Of a DNA stretch of 64,000 nucleotides, positions 45,204 to 54,651 are shown one piece after another. Every line of letters starts with the position of its first letter. Positions within the stretch are counted from its first letter, which is position 1. The stretch spans positions 177,501 to 241,500 of the forward strand of contig NZ_CP073748.1 in the NCBI RefSeq assembly GCF_024398035.1, in the 5' to 3' direction. The position numbers and the translations under genes are program-made. This DNA comes from Kordiimonas sp. SCSIO 12603. GTDB lineage: Bacteria > Pseudomonadota > Alphaproteobacteria > Sphingomonadales > Kordiimonadaceae. The notes beneath the pieces are model-generated. The model did not search any database and had not been told where the DNA came from. It worked only from the letters and a program-made list of their open reading frames with translations.

Positions 45204-45902
45204 TTATCTACTTAGTAGGCTTAAGAGTGCTTTTTCCTCAGGCATGATAGACCGCTTGATCTCTCTCCATGGCCCTAACAAACTATCCGCTACCCGCTCA
45301 GAAAGGCAGTAAGCATCCAGCTTGGGGAGCCAGTCATGGAAACCGCATTCAGATATCGCTTCTTCAAAGATGGTGGCTGTACGCGGAGAATAAAAGAGGA
45401 CTGCATCAATTCCACCATTTTCCATCATTTCCTGTACCGCAGGCGGGAAAGCCCGATTAGGGAGAGATTGATAGGTAACAGTATTTTCTGCATCCAACCC
45501 AGCATCACGCAGAACCGAAGCAATATTATAGGCGATTTCACTGCCACATAGGTGGCTATAGTCCCGTTTTTGTTTATCACCGCACTCTAAAAGAAGCGGC
45601 ACAAGCTGACGAGCAGTTCCCGGGCCAACCGTTATATTGGTAAAACCTTGCGAACGGGCAACTTCTGCTGTTTGTTCGCCCACAGCAAAGATTGGACGAT
45701 CTTTTTTTCCTATATTTGCAAGACCATACCGTGCACCATTTTTACTGGTTACCACGAGCGTACGAGATTCATCCGGAATCTCAAAAGAGACCGGAGCAAT
45801 CTTGATCATAGGCGCATAAAGAACATGATATCCAAGCGCTTCCAGTTTCTGCCCTGTTTCCCCGGCTTCTGTCTCCGGGCGCGTTACAAGAATAGTTTTC
45901 AT
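45204..45902 (-). CDS. hemD: Uroporphyrinogen-III synthase
   Basis: HemD closes and flips the D ring of hydroxymethylbilane to make uroporphyrinogen III. The 232-residue product has the weakly conserved family pattern: TRPETEAGETGQKLEALGYHVLYAPMIKI at the start, VTSKNGARYGLANI, and AVLFYSPRTATIFEEAI in the second half. It starts within the hemC stop (ATGA overlap) and sits between hemC and the Mic60-like gene. The family is poorly conserved, so context carries part of the call. Confidence 0.92.
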   Translation of the reverse strand: MKTILVTRPETEAGETGQKLEALGYHVLYAPMIKIAPVSFEIPDESRTLVVTSKNGARYGLANIGKKDRPIFAVGEQTAEVARSQGFTNITVGPGTARQLVPLLLECGDKQKRDYSHLCGSEIAYNIASVLRDAGLDAENTVTYQSLPNRAFPPAVQEMMENGGIDAVLFYSPRTATIFEEAISECGFHDWLPKLDAYCLSERVADSLLGPWREIKRSIMPEEKALLSLLSR

Positions 45903-46858
45903 GCGATCGCTTCTTGTACTTCCTTGTTAAGTTTTTCGAAGAAAGCTTGGCCTGCTTCTGCTTTTATGTCCAGCCCAACTTTATTTCCGAGAGCATTTGC
46001 AGCCTCTAAAGTCGCATCCGTTTCCGCGTTTCGCTCAAAAATCTTCGAACCATCAAGCGATAACAGCTGCGCTTTCATAAGGATATGATCACCATCAACT
46101 GTAGCATGCGCAGCAATTGGTGTGCGGCATGAACCGTCAAGCGCCGCCAAATACGCGCGCTCGGCTACCACTTCAAGTTCTGTATTTGAACAGTGAAGTG
46201 GGGCAAGCATATCCCGCATACGGTCATCATTCTCCCGGATTTCTACAGTTACAGCCCCTTGTGCCGGCGCCGGCAGAAATTCTTCCAGTGAGAGCTTTTC
46301 AGTAGCCGCACTTTGCATATCCATGCGGTTCAAACCAGCTAGCGCGAGGAAAGTTGCATCTGCTTCCCCTTCACCCAGCTTTCTCAGCCGTGTTTGAACA
46401 TTACCGCGGAAAGTAACCACCTTAAGGTCAGGACGAAGATGAAGAGCCTGAGCACGGCGGCGTAGAGAAGCTGTACCCAGAATCGCGCCCTTAGGAAGAT
46501 CGAGGAAATGAGAAAACTTCTCGCTGATAAACACATCACGCGGATCTTCTCTAGGCAGGAATACGGTCAAACATAAACCTTCTGGCAATTTGGTAGGCAT
46601 ATCCTTGCTTGAATGTACGGCGCAATCGATACTTCCATCAAGGAGCGCTTCTTCGATCTCCTTGGTGAACAGACCTTTGCCACCAGCTGTCATCAAGTGC
46701 TTATCAAGAATGCGGTCGCCCGAAGTTTTTATAACAACAATCTCGATCTGCTCTTCACTCAGGCCGTCATGTGCCTTAAGAAGACGTGCCTTTACATCAT
46801 TTGCTTGTGCGAGTGCCAGAGGGCTGCCTCGTGTGCCGATTTTGATCGATTGTTGCAA
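45899..46858 (-). CDS. hemC: Hydroxymethylbilane synthase
   Basis: HemC joins four porphobilinogen units into hydroxymethylbilane. The 319-residue product has IKIGTRGSPLALAQA, FTKEIEEALLDGSIDCAVHSSKDMPT, GTASLRRRAQ and the cofactor Cys in DGSCRTPIAAHA. The only ATG for the frame lies 63 bases upstream (46921) without a ribosome site. The TTG at 46858 has GGGAG eight bases before it, and the protein family begins close to it, so TTG is preferred; the ATG is an alternative. It leads the haem operon. Confidence 0.93.
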   Translation of the reverse strand: MQQSIKIGTRGSPLALAQANDVKARLLKAHDGLSEEQIEIVVIKTSGDRILDKHLMTAGGKGLFTKEIEEALLDGSIDCAVHSSKDMPTKLPEGLCLTVFLPREDPRDVFISEKFSHFLDLPKGAILGTASLRRRAQALHLRPDLKVVTFRGNVQTRLRKLGEGEADATFLALAGLNRMDMQSAATEKLSLEEFLPAPAQGAVTVEIRENDDRMRDMLAPLHCSNTELEVVAERAYLAALDGSCRTPIAAHATVDGDHILMKAQLLSLDGSKIFERNAETDATLEAANALGNKVGLDIKAEAGQAFFEKLNKEVQEAIA

Positions 46859-47002
46859 GATACTTGCTCCCGGTGCTATGGGCTTACAAAACGCTAGTGT
46901 GCTAGCATATATAAGCAGCATCCACAGTTTTTGAAACTCTATTTGCTTAGGGTTATAGAAGTATTACGGTTCGGCCCCAAGCCCAAAGATGGATTTATTA
47001 TC

Positions 47003-48124
47003 ATGACACAAGCCACTGAGACGCCTGACAAAAAGCCGCAGCGCCCCTTTGTGCTTGGAATTGAAACCAGCTGCGACGAAACCGCTGCCGCTATCGTAAG
47101 TGCTGACAAACAAATTCTGGCTCATCAGGTTCTTTCTCAAATTGATGACCACAGTGAATATGGTGGTGTGGTGCCCGAAATTGCAGCACGTCAACATATC
47201 TCTAATCTGGACCATCTGGTGGCTGGCGTCTTGAAAGACGCTAACATCTCAATAGCAGATTTAGATGCCGTAGCTGCGACAACAGGCCCTGGGCTTGTAG
47301 GTGGCCTGATGGTTGGCGTTATGACGGCAAAAGCAGCCGCAAGAGCCGCTGGTAAGCCCTATGTGGCTGTAAATCACCTTGAAGGCCATGCCCTTACAGC
47401 GCGGCTTGTTGAAGATATTAAATTTCCTTACCTACTCCTTCTAGTATCCGGCGGACACTGCCAACTCCTAAGTGTAAGCGGTGTTGGAAAATACAAACGC
47501 CTAGGCACTACAATAGATGATGCCGTTGGAGAAGCTTTTGATAAAACTGCCAAACTACTGGGGCTCGGGTACCCTGGAGGCCCAGCGGTAGAAAAAGAAG
47601 CATTAAAAGGGGACCCAACCCGCTTTAAACTACCGCGCCCGCTTATCGGCAAACCTGGATGTGATTTTTCCTTCTCAGGCTTAAAGACGGCAGTACGGCG
47701 AACAGCTGAAGCATGCGTGGAAGAACGCGGCGCTTTATATGCAGATGACCGTGCAGATATCTGCGCGGCTTTCCAAACCACAATTGCCGCATGCCTTACC
47801 AACAGGCTAAAGAATGCTATCAAACTGTTCCGCGAGGAAGCAGGCACTGATACACTGCCGCTTGTTGTAGCAGGAGGTGTAGCAGCTAATAAGTATCTGC
47901 GTGCGGAGCTACAAAAAACTGCTTCAGATAACAATATGACATTCCATGCTCCACCACTGGCTTTGTGTACAGACAATGGCGCCATGATAGCCTGGGCAGG
48001 GATGGAGCGCTTTCTTGATGACCCAACCATTGATGATTTTGAAATGGCACCAAGAGCGCGCTGGCCGCTGGATGGCACAGCCATACCGCTGGTAGGAAAA
48101 GGCAAAAAAGGCGCGAAGGCATAA
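47003..48124 (+). CDS. tsaD: tRNA N6-adenosine threonylcarbamoyltransferase TsaD
   Basis: TsaD makes the t6A37 modification of ANN-decoding tRNAs. The 373-residue product shows [16 protein letters not shown], the metal-binding His pair in [14 protein letters not shown], and [11 protein letters not shown] with the later [12 protein letters not shown] loop. A longer open frame begins 72 bases upstream, but the family starts near residue 25 of that frame. The divergent neighbour is hemC; gpsA, YciI, EVE and Rieske genes follow. Confidence 0.95.
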   Translation: MTQATETPDKKPQRPFVLGIETSCDETAAAIVSADKQILAHQVLSQIDDHSEYGGVVPEIAARQHISNLDHLVAGVLKDANISIADLDAVAATTGPGLVGGLMVGVMTAKAAARAAGKPYVAVNHLEGHALTARLVEDIKFPYLLLLVSGGHCQLLSVSGVGKYKRLGTTIDDAVGEAFDKTAKLLGLGYPGGPAVEKEALKGDPTRFKLPRPLIGKPGCDFSFSGLKTAVRRTAEACVEERGALYADDRADICAAFQTTIAACLTNRLKNAIKLFREEAGTDTLPLVVAGGVAANKYLRAELQKTASDNNMTFHAPPLALCTDNGAMIAWAGMERFLDDPTIDDFEMAPRARWPLDGTAIPLVGKGKKGAKA

Positions 48125-48181
48125 GCACTTGCCAGTGTCTACGAGAGCAGGCAAACTATAGAAAATTTCAGGAGACTTTGA

Positions 48182-49174
48182 GTGCATAAGATTGGTGTTT
48201 TAGGGGCAGGAGCATGGGGAACCGCACTAGCGGCTGCTGCAGTTGCAGCAGGTCGGGAGACCACTATATGGGCAAGAGAGCCTGAAGTTGTTTCTGCAAT
48301 CAATAATACCCATGAAAACACCGTATTCCTGAAAGGCGTGGCATTAAGCGAAAAGCTCATCGCAACCGGTGATATGGCTGACCTTTCCGATAGCGATGCA
48401 ATCCTTATTGTTAGCCCAGCCCAGCATCTTCGCACTATGTCTGCCGAACTTGTGACGCATCTAAAGCCAGGTGTACCTTTGGTTATTTGCTCCAAGGGTA
48501 TTGAAGTTTCAAGCGGTAAGCTGCTGAGTGAAGTACTTGAAGAAACAGCACCAAACAACCCAGCTTGTATCCTGTCTGGCCCTACGTTTGCTGCGGAGGT
48601 GGCCAATGGTTTGCCTTGTGCACTTACACTGGCTGCAAAAGATAAAGCTTTAGGCGAAGTCTTAATTGATGCGTTAGGCCAACCCACTTTCCGTCCGTAT
48701 TATAATGATGATGTGGTTGGAGCCCAAATTGGCGGCGCAATTAAAAATGTACTGGCTATTGCCACGGGCATTGTTTCCGGTCTGAGTATTGGTGAAAATG
48801 CTCGTGCTGCTGTTATCACCCGTGGTTTGGCAGAAATTGTTCGTTTCGGTGAACTATATGGCGCTAATCCCGAGACCTTGATGGGCTTATCAGGTCTTGG
48901 CGACTTAATCCTCACATGTTCCAGTACACAGTCCCGGAATATGTCGCTGGGCAAAGCTATTGGTGAAGGCAGAACCTTTGCTGAAATTATGGCTGAACGA
49001 AACTCAGTGGCAGAGGGCGCACATACAGTAGAAATTGTTCATAAACTCGCAGTGGAAAAAGGGATTGATATGCCTATTACTGCAGCGGTTTATCATATTT
49101 TAAAAGAAGGTCAGAATGTAAATAAGGTTATGGAAAAGCTTATGACCAGACCATTTACAGAAGAAGGCGTATAG
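48182..49174 (+). CDS. gpsA: Glycerol-3-phosphate dehydrogenase [NAD(P)+]
   Basis: GpsA reduces dihydroxyacetone phosphate to glycerol 3-phosphate for phospholipid synthesis. The 330-residue product opens with the Rossmann motif IGVLGAGAWGTALAAAAVAAGR. It has the conserved CSKGIE and SGPTFAAEVANGLP stretches and the catalytic Lys in QIGGAIKNVLAIATGI, ending with the ITAAVYHIL motif. The start is GTG with AGGAGACTTTGA in front. The next gene starts 9 bases later. Confidence 0.95.
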   Translation: MHKIGVLGAGAWGTALAAAAVAAGRETTIWAREPEVVSAINNTHENTVFLKGVALSEKLIATGDMADLSDSDAILIVSPAQHLRTMSAELVTHLKPGVPLVICSKGIEVSSGKLLSEVLEETAPNNPACILSGPTFAAEVANGLPCALTLAAKDKALGEVLIDALGQPTFRPYYNDDVVGAQIGGAIKNVLAIATGIVSGLSIGENARAAVITRGLAEIVRFGELYGANPETLMGLSGLGDLILTCSSTQSRNMSLGKAIGEGRTFAEIMAERNSVAEGAHTVEIVHKLAVEKGIDMPITAAVYHILKEGQNVNKVMEKLMTRPFTEEGV

Positions 49175-49183
49175 GAGGAATAG

Positions 49184-49483
49184 ATGCTCTATGTAATTAC
49201 CTGCACGGATAAAGCAAACAGCGTTGATCTGCGCATGTCTGTTCGTCCCGATCACTTGGCTTACTTAGAAACTGCCGGCGATCGCCTGAAAGTTGCTGGA
49301 CCACTTTTATCTATTGGGGAAGATCCGAAGCCAATTGGCAGCGTGATTATCATTGATGCAGCAAGCGATGCAGCGGTGCAGCTTTTTGCAGATAATGACC
49401 CCTATGCCACCGCAGGGCTTTTTGAGAAAGTAGAGATAAAGCCCTGGAAGGCAGCAGTGGGCGTTTGGGCACAATCTGAATAA
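49184..49483 (+). CDS. YciI family protein
   Basis: The 99-residue product is a YciI-like alpha/beta ferredoxin-fold dimer. MLYVITCTDKANSVDLRMSVRPDHLAYLETAG, then GPLLSIG, carries the His of DHLAYL that is conserved in this family, and FADNDPYATAGLF is also typical. The activity is unknown; relatives are dehydrochlorinase-like. AGGAGGAATAG precedes the start. It is in the tsaD-gpsA series. Confidence 0.88.
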   Translation: MLYVITCTDKANSVDLRMSVRPDHLAYLETAGDRLKVAGPLLSIGEDPKPIGSVIIIDAASDAAVQLFADNDPYATAGLFEKVEIKPWKAAVGVWAQSE

Positions 49484-49494
49484 AGGAACATCTT

Positions 49495-49905
49495 ATGGCA
49501 TATTGGTTGGTAAAATCTGAACCGGGTGACTGGTCATGGGAAGATCAGCTCTCTGTGCCGCAAGAACCATGGGATGGTGTTCGTAACTTCCAGGCCCAGA
49601 AAAACATGAAAGCTATGGAAGAAGGCGATTTGGTCTTTTTCTACCATTCGGGCAAATCCCGTGAAATTGTTGGCCTGTGTTCCGTTGCCCGTGCGCCGTA
49701 CCCTGACCCAGACGATGAAAAAGGCCGATTTTGCCTTGTTGACCTGAAGGCAGAAAAAAGCGCAAAGACCCCGCTGAATCTCACCGAAATAAAAGCACGA
49801 GAAAGCCTTGCACACATCGCACTGGTTCGCCAATCTCGCTTATCGGTTATGCCTATAGATGATAATGCATGGGCAGAGATGTATAGCGCTTGCTCTTTTG
49901 ACTAA
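49495..49905 (+). CDS. EVE domain protein
   Basis: The 136-residue product is a stand-alone EVE domain. MAYWLVKSEPGDWSWEDQ, then WDGVRNFQAQKNMKAMEEGDLVFFYHSG and VDLKAEKSAKTPLNLTEIKA, is the standard pattern. EVE is related to PUA and YTH domains and is thought to bind modified bases. It follows YciI by 11 bases and overlaps the Rieske gene by one base (TAATG). Confidence 0.92.
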   Translation: MAYWLVKSEPGDWSWEDQLSVPQEPWDGVRNFQAQKNMKAMEEGDLVFFYHSGKSREIVGLCSVARAPYPDPDDEKGRFCLVDLKAEKSAKTPLNLTEIKARESLAHIALVRQSRLSVMPIDDNAWAEMYSACSFD

Positions 49906-50285
49906 TGAAAAAGCCATCTCCCCTTCATTTAGAAGATCTACCCGCTGGACCACCTAAAGGCACAAAACTGTGTAATCTCGCTGATTTGCCAGAACACGGC
50001 GGTAAGGAAATAATCTTTCGGGAAGATAGGTTTCGGGTAAGTGTTTTAGTCCAGCAAAAAGATAGCTTCATCAAGGTCTATGACAATCGCTGCCCTCATG
50101 CAGGCACCCCTCTAAATATGTTCGATGAAAACTTTCTAAATATTGAAGGTACTCTCCTTATTTGCCGCACGCACGGCGCACTTTTTGACCATAAAAGTGG
50201 TAAATGCATTTTAGGGCCATGCAAGGGGGAATATCTTAGAGAAGTTGCCGTTGATATTACCGAGACCGCAATTTTCACGCGCTGA
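49905..50285 (+). CDS. Rieske-type [2Fe-2S] protein
   Basis: The 126-residue product has the Rieske cluster motifs CPHAGTPLN (Cys and His) and CRTHGALFD (Cys and His) in the right order and spacing, with a C-terminal GPCKGEYLREVAVD. It is small and soluble, like the ferredoxin subunits of dioxygenases or NirD-like proteins, and its redox partner is not known. It shares the TAATG junction with the EVE gene. Confidence 0.88.
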   Translation: MKKPSPLHLEDLPAGPPKGTKLCNLADLPEHGGKEIIFREDRFRVSVLVQQKDSFIKVYDNRCPHAGTPLNMFDENFLNIEGTLLICRTHGALFDHKSGKCILGPCKGEYLREVAVDITETAIFTR

Positions 50286-50942
50286 TTAAATCAGTACCGT
50301 GCCAGAACGGCGTCTTTGCGGCGCATTCTGATCAGCATCACCTGGCAAAATAATTGAAATAGCGCGCCAATGACTCTGCCGATATTTGTGGTAGAAGTTC
50401 TTTTTCAGAATCATATTATATTCAGGGTCATAATACAGCTTCTCTTGATGACGCTGTTTTTTCCCTTCGATATCAAACTCGGTCGTTACATGAATTACAA
50501 ATACTTTGCGATCACCTGATGGTAGGGAAATTTCTTTTTCACCTTCTACACTCATATGCACCCAAAATTGATACGTTGAGTTTTCTTCAAAATGAGTAAA
50601 GGTGCCTTCAAAACTAGTCTCATTTCCCTTTTCCAGAGGAAATAACCCTTCCAGTTTTGATTCATTGAAATCATATTCATACTGACCATTATGGCGTACG
50701 CCACCAACTGGATATAGGCCGCGGTACATCTTAACGGTGCGCAGATGATTACCATTCCAATCAGACCAATCAACGGACACATATTTACCGTCAACATCAG
50801 TGATTTCTGATGTAACCTCACGGCCTTCAGCCTTGATAATAGTCTTCATGCCAATCATTGCTGTGGAGCTGGATGTTTTGCGTGCAATAGGGTCACATGC
50901 CGCAAGCAGCAGCATGAGCAACACACCCAAAATCAGCTTCAT
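50286..50942 (-). CDS. Lipoprotein of unknown function
   Basis: The 218-residue product begins with MKLILGVLLMLLLAAC, a clean lipoprotein signal (Cys at residue 16). The mature part is beta-rich and hydrophilic, with VDWSDWNGNHLRTVKMYRGLYP and DFDIEGKK-like strands, but no family was recognised. Its stop is immediately beside the Rieske stop on the other strand. Starts 12 or 21 bases upstream are possible (GTG and TTG) and would lengthen the signal peptide slightly. Confidence 0.7.
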   Translation of the reverse strand: MKLILGVLLMLLLAACDPIARKTSSSTAMIGMKTIIKAEGREVTSEITDVDGKYVSVDWSDWNGNHLRTVKMYRGLYPVGGVRHNGQYEYDFNESKLEGLFPLEKGNETSFEGTFTHFEENSTYQFWVHMSVEGEKEISLPSGDRKVFVIHVTTEFDIEGKKQRHQEKLYYDPEYNMILKKNFYHKYRQSHWRAISIILPGDADQNAPQRRRSGTVLI

Positions 50943-51106
50943 ACCAGATTGCACTCGTCTCAACTCCCGAGAAAAACATATATGGTAATAACACTTAGAT
51001 GCGTTTTAGGGAAGTCTGTCGAGCAGAAATGCAAGGTAACTTTGGTTCAGTTATACAACACATAGATTAGGTTATGCGTGTAATTCCAGTATTTCCAATA
51101 CCCTGA

Positions 51107-51625
51107 TTAAGCGAATTCTATCTTCGGACGCATAAAGTCAATCAGCTTACCACTGCGGGCAGAAACATCTGAAAAACACGGCACATCAAACTCTATAGAA
51201 ATGAAGCTCCCGGTAGGGACTTTGTGGTAAAGGCGATCAAATAATGACTTTTTGCCTTTGGTAGAAAGTGCCATCGCGGCATCCTCAAGGCCTGGATTAT
51301 GACCAATGATCATCAAATTATTTACGGCAGGGCCATATTCTTTGATAATCGCAAGAATAGTGTTAGCACTGGCCCCATATAATCTTGGTTCAGGCTTCAT
51401 ATTCCATTCAAATCCACCCGCCTCAACAATACCAGAGAAAGTTTCTTGTGCACGAGTGGCCGTGGAGCAAAGAACTAAATCAGGCTGTATTTGCATCTCG
51501 GCAAACCTTTTCCCAATCTTTGCAGCTGCCCTATACCCACGTTTGTTTAAATGACGGTCGTGATCACAGCTGAAATCACCTTTCCAGCAGGATTTAGCGT
51601 GCCTGAGCAAATATAACTGTTTCAT
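51107..51625 (-). CDS. sixA: SixA-type phosphohistidine phosphatase
   Basis: The 172-residue product is a histidine phosphatase-superfamily protein with the SixA pattern. LLRHAKSCW holds the active-site Arg8-His9, STATRAQETF contains the second Arg, and LMIIGHNPGLEDAA carries the second His. SixA removes phosphate from protein histidines, in E. coli of the PTS-Ntr system. The frame extends 12 residues, but AGGGGGTG precedes the ATG at 51625. It is transcribed alone. Confidence 0.88.
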   Translation of the reverse strand: MKQLYLLRHAKSCWKGDFSCDHDRHLNKRGYRAAAKIGKRFAEMQIQPDLVLCSTATRAQETFSGIVEAGGFEWNMKPEPRLYGASANTILAIIKEYGPAVNNLMIIGHNPGLEDAAMALSTKGKKSLFDRLYHKVPTGSFISIEFDVPCFSDVSARSGKLIDFMRPKIEFA

Positions 51626-51755
51626 ATCTTTGCACCCCCTATAAGCGCTCATCAAACACATTGCCCTTTGCTTTTTTCTGTTTTACCCAAATCAGGATAT
51701 ACAGAACCCCTCCAGCAAGAGCGGGTATTTAACATCTAATAAAAGTCTTACAGAT

Positions 51756-52379
51756 ATGACGTTACAGTTTAAATCATTTGGCACAAAAAATAACACAGCA
51801 CTCATTCTAGCCCACGGTGCAGGCGCTGGCATGGGCCATCCATTTATGGAATATTTTGCCACTGAATTAGCCAAGACAGGATTGGAAGTTATTCTCTTTA
51901 ACTTCCCTTACATGACAAAACGCATGGAAGACGGAAAGAAACGACCACCTGACAGAGCACCTGTGCTTCTCGAACATTATCGAGAGTTTATCAATCATAT
52001 AGGCCCCAGAGAAAAAGTATTTATAGGCGGTAAATCCATGGGTGGCAGGATGGCGAGTATGTTGCTTGCTGAAGACAACTCTATTGCTGACGGCCTCGTA
52101 CTGCTCGGATATCCGTTTCACCCACCAGGAAAACCTGAAAAGCTCCGTACCCAGCATTTTAATGATATCAACAAACCTGTATTTATCGCTCAAGGTGAAA
52201 GGGATACATTCGGCGGCAAAGAATTCACTAAAAGCTTATCTTTGCCCCAAAACTTTGAAATGCATTGGCTACCAGATGGTGACCATAGTTTTAAACCACG
52301 TAAAGCTTCTGGCCATACAGAGCCGGAAAATTGGGATAACGCCGTAAACGCAATCTCAAACTTCTGCATACAGGGCTAA
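51756..52379 (+). CDS. TEX30/KANL3-like alpha/beta hydrolase
   Basis: The 207-residue product has the alpha/beta hydrolase pattern of the TEX30/KANL3 group: [16 protein letters not shown] near the N-terminus, nucleophile-elbow motif [14 protein letters not shown] (Ser within GGKSMGG), and the C-terminal [12 protein letters not shown] with the catalytic His. The Asp in QGERDTFG completes the triad. Substrates are unknown. No signal peptide is visible. Confidence 0.87.
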   Translation: MTLQFKSFGTKNNTALILAHGAGAGMGHPFMEYFATELAKTGLEVILFNFPYMTKRMEDGKKRPPDRAPVLLEHYREFINHIGPREKVFIGGKSMGGRMASMLLAEDNSIADGLVLLGYPFHPPGKPEKLRTQHFNDINKPVFIAQGERDTFGGKEFTKSLSLPQNFEMHWLPDGDHSFKPRKASGHTEPENWDNAVNAISNFCIQG

Positions 52380-53038
52380 GATTTAATCATAGTTTGCCCA
52401 GTATTTTTCTTGTCTTCCGGATCTACCTTTGGCGGAACAAGCAACCCACGCTGAACAGCCTCTCTTTCATTGATACTGTTCAGCCACCGTTCCAGATGAT
52501 CAAGTCCATCAATACTTACACCCGCCCATTCATAAGATCTTACCCAGCAAAAATTGGCGATATCAGCAATCGAATAATTCTTGCCCGCAAGATATTCGCT
52601 TCGGCCAAGCTGCGTATTCAACACTTCGTAAAGACGGCGAGTTTCTGTTTGGTACCTATCAATAACTGCTGGAATTTTCTCAGGGAAATACCGGTGGAAC
52701 ACATGTGCCTGCCCTTGCATGGGGCCTACACCGCCCATCTGAAACATTAACCACTGGATTGCACGCGAGCGTGCCTGAGTTTCAGTAGGTAAGAGCCCCC
52801 CGAACTTTTCCGCCAGATACATCATCACCGCACCAGATTCGAATACAATAAAATCATCATTGTCATGATCAATAATAGCTGGAATACGGCCATTTGGGTT
52901 AATAGCTAAATACCAATCCTCTTTTTGCTCTTTCTTATCAAAGCTCAAAGGTTTGGCTTCATATTCAGCGCCCAGTTCTTCAAGGGTAATTGCCGCTTTG
53001 TAACCATTCGGCGTGGAGGCCGTATATAGCGTGATCAT
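52376..53038 (-). CDS. Glutathione S-transferase, YfcG-like
   Basis: The 220-residue product has the N-terminal thioredoxin-like domain with [20 protein letters not shown] and the glutathione motif [15 protein letters not shown], then an all-helical C-terminal domain. The TPNG motif and length suggest the YfcG/YghU (nu-class-like) disulfide reductase group. It overlaps the convergent hydrolase stop by 4 bases. GGGCGG precedes the chosen ATG; a GTG 9 bases upstream is also open. Confidence 0.88.
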   Translation of the reverse strand: MITLYTASTPNGYKAAITLEELGAEYEAKPLSFDKKEQKEDWYLAINPNGRIPAIIDHDNDDFIVFESGAVMMYLAEKFGGLLPTETQARSRAIQWLMFQMGGVGPMQGQAHVFHRYFPEKIPAVIDRYQTETRRLYEVLNTQLGRSEYLAGKNYSIADIANFCWVRSYEWAGVSIDGLDHLERWLNSINEREAVQRGLLVPPKVDPEDKKNTGQTMIKS

Positions 53039-53157
53039 AACATTCACCGCCCATTATCTTCAAAGTTAACTAAATAGTCAGAAAAATACTCTTTCCTATA
53101 AAGGCTACTTCTGCAACCCTTGATAAAGAATAAGAATGGTTTCTGATCGGACAGAAA

Positions 53158-53550
53158 ATGGATAATGGCGAGAAGCATATTCTCTATGTGGAAGACATTG
53201 AGGTAAATCAGCTTATTATAAAAAGCATGATCAGCCGTATGTCGGGATACCAAATTGTATGTGCTGAAACAGGGGCGGAAGCACTCAAGATGCTGGCAGA
53301 CAAAGATTATGATCTCGTACTGACCGATCTTTTTTTGCCAGATATGAATGGCTTTGAACTGTATGAAAAATTCCTAAATAAGGAACCGGAAAGCACCCTA
53401 CCTTTCATTGCGCTCACTTCAGATATAAGTGACGAATCTAAAGAAAAGGCCGATAGCCTGTCTTTTAAAGGTTATCTGGAAAAACCTGTTCGGCCTGATG
53501 ATCTAGAAAATATGCTAAAAGCAACTTTTGCTGAAGACTTACCAGTCTGA
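53158..53550 (+). CDS. Single-domain response regulator
   Basis: The 130-residue product is a lone receiver domain. It begins HILYVEDIEVNQLI, the acidic pocket includes the ED pair, the phosphorylated Asp is Asp57 (VLTDLFLPDMNG), and the switch residues Thr (ALTSD) and Lys (EKPV) follow. No output domain is attached, so it acts by binding another protein, like CheY or DivK. The partner kinase is not in the window. Its end overlaps the convergent methyltransferase gene by 12 bases. Confidence 0.88.
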   Translation: MDNGEKHILYVEDIEVNQLIIKSMISRMSGYQIVCAETGAEALKMLADKDYDLVLTDLFLPDMNGFELYEKFLNKEPESTLPFIALTSDISDESKEKADSLSFKGYLEKPVRPDDLENMLKATFAEDLPV

Positions 53551-54531
53551 CATCATACTAGGGCCAGTGGATTTCTTATTTGCCACAATACGCCACAGTT
53601 TCAAATCACCTGATTCCAGCATCTTCTTACGGCGTGTCCAAAACTCTGCTTCACGCATAAGGGTTTGAATCATCATCGCACCGTCTTCTTGCTTAGCTAA
53701 TTTAGCGGCAACAGCATCAGCGCCTGCCCACGCCTGATTGATCATATCAATATACTGCATGGAAATATCTTCAGATACACGTACCTGCAAACGGTTATCC
53801 TTAAGGATACCTACCATATCATCTGCAGTAATTGGGCAAGGGTGATTACGTTCACCAACAGCCCACTCTTTATAGCGATCTTTACCCGGTACAGAATCGT
53901 TATCGATCATATATTCTGTCATCAGGAACAAACCACCAGGCTTCAGTTTGTCTTCAATTTTTTCGATAACACCGCGTTTATCGTTAATTGTGAAAAGTGC
54001 TTCCTTTGACAGCGCCCGATCAAATTTCCGATCAAAACCTTCAATATCATCCGGATTATACTGCTCAAGTACGGCTTTTTTCTCTAACCCCGCCATTTTT
54101 GAGAGCTGTCGACCCTTTCCAACAAGGTTTTCGCTTTCTTCGTAGCCTGTCATCCAAACGCCAAAACGGTCCACCAGCACACGTGCGGGACCACCAAGGC
54201 CAGCACCAATTTGCATCATGGACATTTCAGGGCTCAGCGCCAAAAGTTTGGAAAGAGAGATAATATACTCAGGCCCCCCCGGACCACAGAAACCTTTACC
54301 CCAAATATACTGGGCAATATCAACAACCTCATCGCTCCAAGGGTCGATATCCTCGTTACTTTTGGTTTCTTCCGCAGCTTCTTTCTTGGGTTTTTCTTCA
54401 ACAGGTTCATCAGGCAGCCGTGCATCAATCCGTTTCTGGATCTCATCCGCATCATAGCCTTCCCACCATGCTTTCAGGCGAAGGCCTAAGCCCATTTTAC
54501 CTTTCGCGCTTTTATTCTTTTTTGCAGCCAC
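53539..54531 (-). CDS. SAM-dependent methyltransferase family protein
   Basis: The 330-residue product starts with a Lys-rich region and an acidic, Glu/Lys-rich linker. It then has a methyltransferase-like Rossmann part: SMMQIGAGLGGPARVLVDRFGVWMTGYEESE matches motif I and the following acidic loop, and LKPGGLFLMTEYM the later strand. Cyclopropane-fatty-acid-type and sterol-type methyltransferases share this layout; the substrate is unknown. The start is not certain: this GTG has CGGG in front; an ATG at 54495 (with AAAGG) is the alternative. Confidence 0.7.
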   Translation of the reverse strand: MAAKKNKSAKGKMGLGLRLKAWWEGYDADEIQKRIDARLPDEPVEEKPKKEAAEETKSNEDIDPWSDEVVDIAQYIWGKGFCGPGGPEYIISLSKLLALSPEMSMMQIGAGLGGPARVLVDRFGVWMTGYEESENLVGKGRQLSKMAGLEKKAVLEQYNPDDIEGFDRKFDRALSKEALFTINDKRGVIEKIEDKLKPGGLFLMTEYMIDNDSVPGKDRYKEWAVGERNHPCPITADDMVGILKDNRLQVRVSEDISMQYIDMINQAWAGADAVAAKLAKQEDGAMMIQTLMREAEFWTRRKKMLESGDLKLWRIVANKKSTGPSMMSDW

Positions 54532-54591
54532 AATTAAAACCCGTGCACATACCCTGCTGCTTTGCAGCAATCACTACCCAAGCTGTATATG

Positions 54592-54638
54592 AAAACCGAT
54601 CGGAGCCATTTTGCAAGCCCCGATCGGGATTTTTTATT
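54592..54638. terminator. Hairpin after pheT
   Basis: CCGATCGG occurs at 54596-54603 and again at 54620-54627. Each copy is self-complementary and the pair forms a strong hairpin with a 16-base loop. A run of six T follows on the plus strand and a short T-run on the minus strand. It lies just past the pheT stop and may end pheT transcription. Confidence 0.6.
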
Positions 54639-54651
54639 ATATCAGTCGTTT

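Noticed and set aside
47428-48105. A 225-residue open frame on the minus strand
   Set aside because: It is opposite tsaD, whose motifs are intact. The product is Ser/Ala/Pro-rich without domain features.
48139-48687. A 182-residue open frame on the minus strand
   Set aside because: It is antisense to gpsA and has no recognisable motif.
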